Part shown: in pieces, positions 5,907 through 10,133 of the stretch
How the letters are laid out: every line of letters begins with the position of its first letter
Position numbering within the stretch: position 1 is the stretch's first letter
From: Holosporaceae bacterium
GTDB taxonomy: Bacteria; Pseudomonadota; Alphaproteobacteria; UBA3830
DNA: 10,133 nucleotides
Direction: 5' to 3'
Assembly (NCBI GenBank): GCA_031282785.1
Contig: JAITDB010000056.1
Location: forward strand, 1 to 10,133
Notes under the pieces: model-generated
Seen by the model: the letters and a program-made list of their open reading frames with translations, nothing else
Told to the model about the DNA's origin: nothing
Databases searched by the model: none
Translations under genes and position numbers: made by a program

Positions 5907-7040
5907 GTGGATTATCTTTATTATTTTATTTCGTTTTTTGTGGTCATAAATATCATAGTGTTTGTGCATGAATACGGACATTATCTGGCTGCCAGAAGAG
6001 TCGGCGTGCAGGTAACGACTTTTTCTATTGGAATGGGACCGGAAATATTTGGATTTAATGATAAAAATGGTACTCGCTGGTGCTTTTCGCTGCTGCCCAT
6101 CGGCGGATATGTGATGATGCTCGGAGACGGCGATGCTTCCTCTACCACAGAAGATCCAGATTCTCTAAAGGAACTTAGCGAAGAAGAAAAAAAGAAATCC
6201 ATAATAAACATAAGCAATTGGGAAAAAATGCTGGTTGCCTTTGGCGGACCATTTTTTAATTATCTCTATGCTTTTATTGTGTTGTTTATAATGGGAATAT
6301 CCTATGGTGTACCCAGGTATGTGCCGGTTATTGGCGAAGTGCTGAAAGATAGTCCGGCAGAAATGGCTGGATTCTCTGCTGGCGACACAATCGTTTCCGT
6401 GGACGGAAAAAAAGTGGAAAAATTCCGGGATGTGCTGATCACCATAGCCAACAGCGATAAACCAGAGCTCGCCTTTGAAATAGAACGCGAAGGACAGCCA
6501 TTGATTATTGTGGTGGCTCCCAAAATAACGGAAAAAAATAAACCGTTCGGAGGAGTGAAAAAAACAAAACTCGTCGGTATAAAATCCGGAGAACCGATTT
6601 TTGAGCGAATTTCTGTTTTTCAGTCGCTAAAAAGCGCTGTAAAAGAATGTATTTCCTCGACTGTAGAAATGTTTTTTATGCTTTCTCGTTTATTTTCCGG
6701 AAAAAAATCGCTGGATGATTTTGGCGGTGTTGTTCATATGGCGTCGGTGGCCGGAGACATGGCTAAAAGCGGGAATTTTGCGATTTTGATATTATTTACG
6801 GTGACATTGTCGCTGAATTTGGGATTCATTAATTTATTTCCTCTGCCGGTTTTGGACGGCGGCAGAATATTTCTCTGTTTTATCGAGCAGGTAATCGGGC
6901 GAAAATTGAATGAAAAATTTCAGGAGTATATAATGATAGCTTGTGCGCTCTTGCTAATATTGCTTATGTTAGCTACAACGATAAATGATATATTAAGAAT
7001 CGAAGCTGTTGATAAATTTGTGTCTAGAGTATTGGAGTGA
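5907..7040 (+). CDS. rseP: Site-2 intramembrane zinc metalloprotease RseP
   Basis: RseP cuts transmembrane anchors (anti-sigma factors such as RseA, and leftover signal peptides) within the inner membrane. Numbering from GTG 5907 (377 residues), the first membrane helix holds the zinc-binding HEYGH (21-25). MGPEIFGF and LLPIGGYVMMLGD (63-75) follow. A second hydrophobic block starts with FGGPFFNYLYAF (112-123). One PDZ domain spans about 142-205 (SPAEMAGFSAGDTIVSVDGKKV). The second zinc site is NLFPLPVLDGGR (309-320), near the C-terminal helix. A single PDZ domain and about 380 residues fit the alphaproteobacterial form; E. coli RseP has two PDZ domains and 450 residues. The protein lies 16 bp after cdsA and its stop overlaps the GTGA at the head of bamA, next to the outer-membrane assembly genes whose stress it usually monitors. 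No RseA or sigma-E gene is visible here. Confidence 0.95.
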   Translation: MDYLYYFISFFVVINIIVFVHEYGHYLAARRVGVQVTTFSIGMGPEIFGFNDKNGTRWCFSLLPIGGYVMMLGDGDASSTTEDPDSLKELSEEEKKKSIINISNWEKMLVAFGGPFFNYLYAFIVLFIMGISYGVPRYVPVIGEVLKDSPAEMAGFSAGDTIVSVDGKKVEKFRDVLITIANSDKPELAFEIEREGQPLIIVVAPKITEKNKPFGGVKKTKLVGIKSGEPIFERISVFQSLKSAVKECISSTVEMFFMLSRLFSGKKSLDDFGGVVHMASVAGDMAKSGNFAILILFTVTLSLNLGFINLFPLPVLDGGRIFLCFIEQVIGRKLNEKFQEYIMIACALLLILLMLATTINDILRIEAVDKFVSRVLE

Positions 7041-7048
7041 TCTATAAA

Positions 7049-9322
7049 ATGAGAAAAATCGTAATTCTTGCCAGCTATTTGGTTTTCGCTAGTGTATCTG
7101 CCTATGTAGTCGATGAGATAGTGTTTGAAGGTCTGGATAGAGTGGAAGAAGGGGCTTTATACGACAGTCTGAGCATAGAGCCGCACAAAGATTTCAATGA
7201 CAACGATATCGATGCGACTATCAAGGCATTATTTAAAAAAGGATTTTTTTCAGATGTAAAATTATTGCATCGGGATCGAAAACTCATCGTAAAATGCGTT
7301 GAAAAGCCTATGGTGGACAGGGTTATGTTCGAAGGCAACGAAGCTGCTAGCGATGATTTTCTGAAAAATATTGTTGGAAATCGCATTGGAGAAGGACGAC
7401 TGTTCAGTCTTCATCTTATAAAGGATATTTTGGCAGATTTGCAGTTAGCGTATCGGGCGCTGGGATTTTATTCTGCCATTGCTGTGCCGAAACTGATAAG
7501 ACGTCCTGGCAATAAGGTGGACGTGGTATTTGAAATAAAAGAAGGTTCCAAGACTACCGTCAAAAAAATTATTTTCATCGGTAACAAGAGCTTCAGCGAT
7601 GATGAATTGAAAGACATAATGTCCACGAAAGAGGAGAAGCTTTGGAGATTTTTTGATAGCGAGAATCATATATTCCGAGAAGATAAAATTGAGGTCGATA
7701 TGGAGGCCATCACTTCATTTTATAAAAATCGTGGATATCCGTTTTTTATGATTACGTCATCTTTTGCAGAAATGGATTTTGATAAAAAATCGCATCGCTG
7801 TACATTTACCATGGAGGAGGGAGATTTGTATCATATTTCTGATGTATCTCTTTCGTCGGATGTGCCTAGGGTCAAGGCTGAGGATTTCAAGGATCTTTTG
7901 GTGGTAGAAAAGGGAAGCATCTACAACGAGCATTTAATCAGCACCAATCGCGATGAAATACGCAGGAAGATCGCTTTGAAAGATAATCCTTTCATCGATG
8001 TAGTGATAAAAATCGATTTCGATAAGAAGAAAAAAACGGCTTTCATTAAATATAACATTGTGGAGAGGCCAAAGGCGTTTATCGAAAGAATTGACATAGT
8101 AGGCAATACAAGAACGCTGGATAGAGTTATTCGCAGAGAATTTTCTGTCCACGAAGGTGATGCGTTGAACGTCTACAAGGTGCAGAGGACTGTCGAAAAG
8201 CTAAGAGCCATGGGATATTTCGATGAAGTGGAAATATCCGAGGAAGATGGTGCTGTAGGCGATAAAAAAGTTTTGGTAGTTTCTGTAAAAGAAAAAGAAA
8301 GCACGGCGCAAATTCGTCTCGGATTAAATATTAGCGATGCAGACGGATTTGGTGGATTCATTGGCTTTGTGGAGCACAACCTTTTTGGTACTGGACGCGT
8401 ATTCTCGGCTGATATGTCATGGATGCAGAGGTACTACGGAGGAAAAGTCGACTTGTATGATCCGAGATTTATGGACCAAAACTTCGGAGCAGGTATTGGA
8501 CTGGGCGGCAATTCCTACGATAGAAAAAATATAGACCAAAGTATGGTGAAAAACATATATATTTCTCCTTATGTTAGATATACCATAGCGGAAAATTTAT
8601 ATCATACACTTAGATGCATGCTGTCCAGAAACAACAGGACTCATAAGGATAAGGATAAAGGCAGAACAATCCGTAATATAACAAGGTTGATGGAGGAAGA
8701 ATACGGGAAATATACCACTGGGGAAATATCTTCGACTTTGGTGTACGATAAAACCGATAATTCCTACGATCCTAGAAACGGCTATGAGTTGTCCATGACG
8801 AACTCCTACGCCGGAGTGGTGGGGAACGTGCGTTATTTCAAAAACGAATTGGGAGCTAAGTTCTACAAGGCGATCAGCGAGAGAATCACATTCATAGTTG
8901 ATGCCAATGTTGGGCATCTGAAGGAAATAAAAGGGACGCGGAGTATGCATCGTTTTTCGCTTGGAGGAGATGGCGTTAGCATGCGCGGATTCGATAGTGG
9001 TGGTGTTGGACCTCGCGATAAAGAAGATAACAGCATCGGCGGAACCAAGTATTGGACTGTCAGTTTAATGGCAAAAACTCCTCTATCGACGAAGGAAATT
9101 GGCATAAATGGCGTGCTGTTCGTTGATTTCGGTAGTGCCTGGGAAACAAAACACGCTTCCTCGGATGTGCATGACTCAAGTGGCATAAGAGCTTCTGCCG
9201 GAGTCGCCATAGAATGGCCGAAATCTCCGTTGGGAGTTCCTTTGTCGTTTGTATTTGGCTTCCCTATTAAAAAACAGTCCTTCGATAAGAAACAGACCTT
9301 TACGCTTACAGGAATTATGTGA
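7049..9322 (+). CDS. bamA: Outer membrane protein assembly factor BamA
   Basis: BamA is the essential Omp85 core of the BAM complex that folds beta-barrel proteins into the outer membrane. From ATG 7049 it has 757 residues. A signal peptide covers about 1-18 (MRKIVILASYLVFASVSA). Five POTRA repeats follow at roughly 21-88, 89-165, 172-258, 263-340 and 344-416, each with the 'xxxFEGN' or 'IxxVGN' first strand and a 'GYF' or 'GFY' helix end. The beta-barrel runs from about 420 to the end. The barrel shows DPR (471-473), YDPRNGYEL (573-581) and the Omp85 loop-6 motif as MRGF (645-648; VRGF in most homologues). The start with an earlier GTG at 7037 is possible but adds only four residues; TTGGAG (7032-7037) is the likely ribosome-binding site. 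The C-terminus ends FTLTGIM instead of in an aromatic residue, which is unusual for this family. The stop shares a base with the next ATG. Confidence 0.96.
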   Translation: MRKIVILASYLVFASVSAYVVDEIVFEGLDRVEEGALYDSLSIEPHKDFNDNDIDATIKALFKKGFFSDVKLLHRDRKLIVKCVEKPMVDRVMFEGNEAASDDFLKNIVGNRIGEGRLFSLHLIKDILADLQLAYRALGFYSAIAVPKLIRRPGNKVDVVFEIKEGSKTTVKKIIFIGNKSFSDDELKDIMSTKEEKLWRFFDSENHIFREDKIEVDMEAITSFYKNRGYPFFMITSSFAEMDFDKKSHRCTFTMEEGDLYHISDVSLSSDVPRVKAEDFKDLLVVEKGSIYNEHLISTNRDEIRRKIALKDNPFIDVVIKIDFDKKKKTAFIKYNIVERPKAFIERIDIVGNTRTLDRVIRREFSVHEGDALNVYKVQRTVEKLRAMGYFDEVEISEEDGAVGDKKVLVVSVKEKESTAQIRLGLNISDADGFGGFIGFVEHNLFGTGRVFSADMSWMQRYYGGKVDLYDPRFMDQNFGAGIGLGGNSYDRKNIDQSMVKNIYISPYVRYTIAENLYHTLRCMLSRNNRTHKDKDKGRTIRNITRLMEEEYGKYTTGEISSTLVYDKTDNSYDPRNGYELSMTNSYAGVVGNVRYFKNELGAKFYKAISERITFIVDANVGHLKEIKGTRSMHRFSLGGDGVSMRGFDSGGVGPRDKEDNSIGGTKYWTVSLMAKTPLSTKEIGINGVLFVDFGSAWETKHASSDVHDSSGIRASAGVAIEWPKSPLGVPLSFVFGFPIKKQSFDKKQTFTLTGIM

Positions 9323-9999
9323 TGCTAGGACAGTGTTTTTCACGGCTGATCATTATGAAATTGTTGAAATCTGTCCTGAAACGTTGCTGTGTTACAGCAG
9401 AATATCCTGAAATACAGACGATTCAGAATCGAACTTTTTCAGATTTCAGCGGTCTCATTATTGCGATGGCGATTTTTTTCGCCAATACCATTGAGGGTGC
9501 TAATGAGCCTCAAAAACAGGAAAAAACATTATCGTTTTCGCAAGATACTGTACTGATTCAGAAAATATTGGCTCTGATTGATCTGAAAAAAGTTGCTTCC
9601 AGATGCAAAGCTGGAAAAGATATAGAAAAACAAATGATGGAGATCAATAATCAGTCGAAAACCGGACACCTGGAACTGGAAGATAAAATAAAATCCATGG
9701 AGCAGGATAAAACATCCGATTTCGACAATAGAAAAATAGAAGAAATGCAGCTCATTCTCTATGATATGGTGCGCACAAAACGCTATCAGATTAACGAAGC
9801 CTACAAAAAGGCAATTTCAGAGCTGGAGAGTGTCATAAAAGGCGTTGTAAAATCTATCTCCATTCGTGATGGCATAGGTATGGTGATAGAATCGGATGCT
9901 GTCGTATACGCCAGCGACAATTGCAGAGATATTACCGAAGACGTAATTAGGGAAGTTGATGCTCGTTGTCAGTCCATAAAAGTAGAAATGAAAGAGTGA
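9322..9999 (+). CDS. skp: Periplasmic OmpH/Skp-family chaperone
   Basis: Skp (OmpH) is a jellyfish-shaped trimeric periplasmic chaperone that keeps outer-membrane proteins unfolded on the way to BamA. From ATG 9322 (AGGA at 9310-9313 upstream; the A is shared with the bamA TGA) it has 225 residues. A hydrophobic signal segment is at about 44-60 (GLIIAMAIFFANTIEGA), preceded by 43 residues, a long n-region for a secreted protein. The mature part has the family layout: a short first strand (about 80-91), a long charged coiled-coil arm (about 92-170, rich in Lys, Glu, Gln) and a C-terminal piece with VVYAS (194-198) and DIT (203-205). That end is typical of alphaproteobacterial OmpH. An ATG at 9355 is an alternative start without a good ribosome-binding site. 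The gene usually precedes lpxD; here an IS begins 22 bp after the stop. Confidence 0.85.
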   Translation: MLGQCFSRLIIMKLLKSVLKRCCVTAEYPEIQTIQNRTFSDFSGLIIAMAIFFANTIEGANEPQKQEKTLSFSQDTVLIQKILALIDLKKVASRCKAGKDIEKQMMEINNQSKTGHLELEDKIKSMEQDKTSDFDNRKIEEMQLILYDMVRTKRYQINEAYKKAISELESVIKGVVKSISIRDGIGMVIESDAVVYASDNCRDITEDVIREVDARCQSIKVEMKE

Positions 10000-10021
10000 A
10001 AGACAATTATAAAAAAAATAA

Positions 10022-10133
10022 GGTTCAAGAGTAGATTAGATTGATTTTCTAGCCCAATAAGGTAGGATATATCAATGAAAAATAGATACATAAAAAATAC
10101 CCATATTTCTGAATCCCAATTTAGGAAAATTTT
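10022..10133 (+). mobile_element. Insertion-sequence end (right copy), transposase 5' end reading out of the window
   Basis: These 112 bp are the exact reverse complement of 2-113. The element tip begins GGTTCAAGAG at 10022 and the transposase reads rightward, out of the window. Together the two copies face each other with the same end. The rest of the element lies beyond the window, so completeness and the target duplication are unknown. The insertion falls in the 22 bp following skp, where a downstream gene of the cluster would be expected. Confidence 0.75.
10075..10133 (+). CDS. Transposase N-terminus, partial (probably IS1595/ISXO2-like)
   Basis: ATG 10075 opens a frame of 19 complete codons that runs off the window edge; the protein is identical to the one on the minus strand at the left end. 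AAGGTAGG at 10059-10066 is a plausible ribosome-binding site with an eight-base spacer. The opening YIKNTHISESQFRK resembles IS1595-family transposases from memory; the helix-turn-helix and the catalytic domain are not in the window. Confidence 0.5.
   Translation, partial: MKNRYIKNTHISESQFRKI

Noticed and set aside
1..10133. Linear replicon or phage with inverted terminal repeats
   Set aside because: The repeats encode a transposase start with a ribosome-binding site, and the interior is an ordinary chromosomal core cluster, so two IS copies and a contig break explain the ends better.
1..10133. Composite transposon carrying the cluster
   Set aside because: The cargo is essential translation and envelope genes in their ancestral order. 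Nothing about it suggests transfer, and no target duplication can be seen.

Overview
The window is a stretch of core genome from an AT-rich Gram-negative bacterium. The gene order rpsB-tsf-pyrH-frr-uppS-cdsA-rseP-bamA-skp/ompH is the classic proteobacterial translation and envelope-biogenesis cluster. The protein sequences look alphaproteobacterial: a short single-PDZ RseP, and an OmpH with the 'VVYAS...DIT' C-terminal pattern. The AT bias, the insertion sequences at both ends and the absence of dxr would fit a host-associated lineage of the Rickettsiales/Holosporales type. That placement is an inference, not something the sequence proves.

Layout. Positions 1-113 and 10022-10133 are the same insertion-sequence end in opposite orientations, identical over 112 bp. 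Each carries the first 19-20 codons of a transposase reading outward, so the window begins and ends inside two IS copies. Next to the left IS is a TadE-like pseudopilin gene (to 787) whose own start codon appears to have been lost at the IS junction. Positions 788-1287 hold no confident gene: there are a few short ORFs, one with a membrane segment, followed by the rpsB leader. From 1288 to 9999 nine genes lie on the plus strand. Spacing is tight (60 bp or less, with 11-bp, 4-bp and 1-bp overlaps) except possibly before uppS.

How the genes work together. RpsB (S2), Tsf (EF-Ts) and Frr (ribosome recycling factor) serve translation. PyrH makes UDP for nucleotides and sugar carriers. UppS makes the C55 lipid carrier for peptidoglycan and LPS. 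CdsA makes CDP-diacylglycerol for phospholipids. RseP is the intramembrane site-2 protease. BamA inserts outer-membrane proteins, and Skp/OmpH chaperones them across the periplasm. The cluster then stops at the right IS, 22 bp after skp, where lpxD would normally follow.

I found no new multi-gene system. The points that deserve a second look are the mirrored IS ends, the decapitated TadE-like gene, the missing dxr, the atypical BamA C-terminus, the unusual start region of uppS and the unexplained rpsB upstream region.
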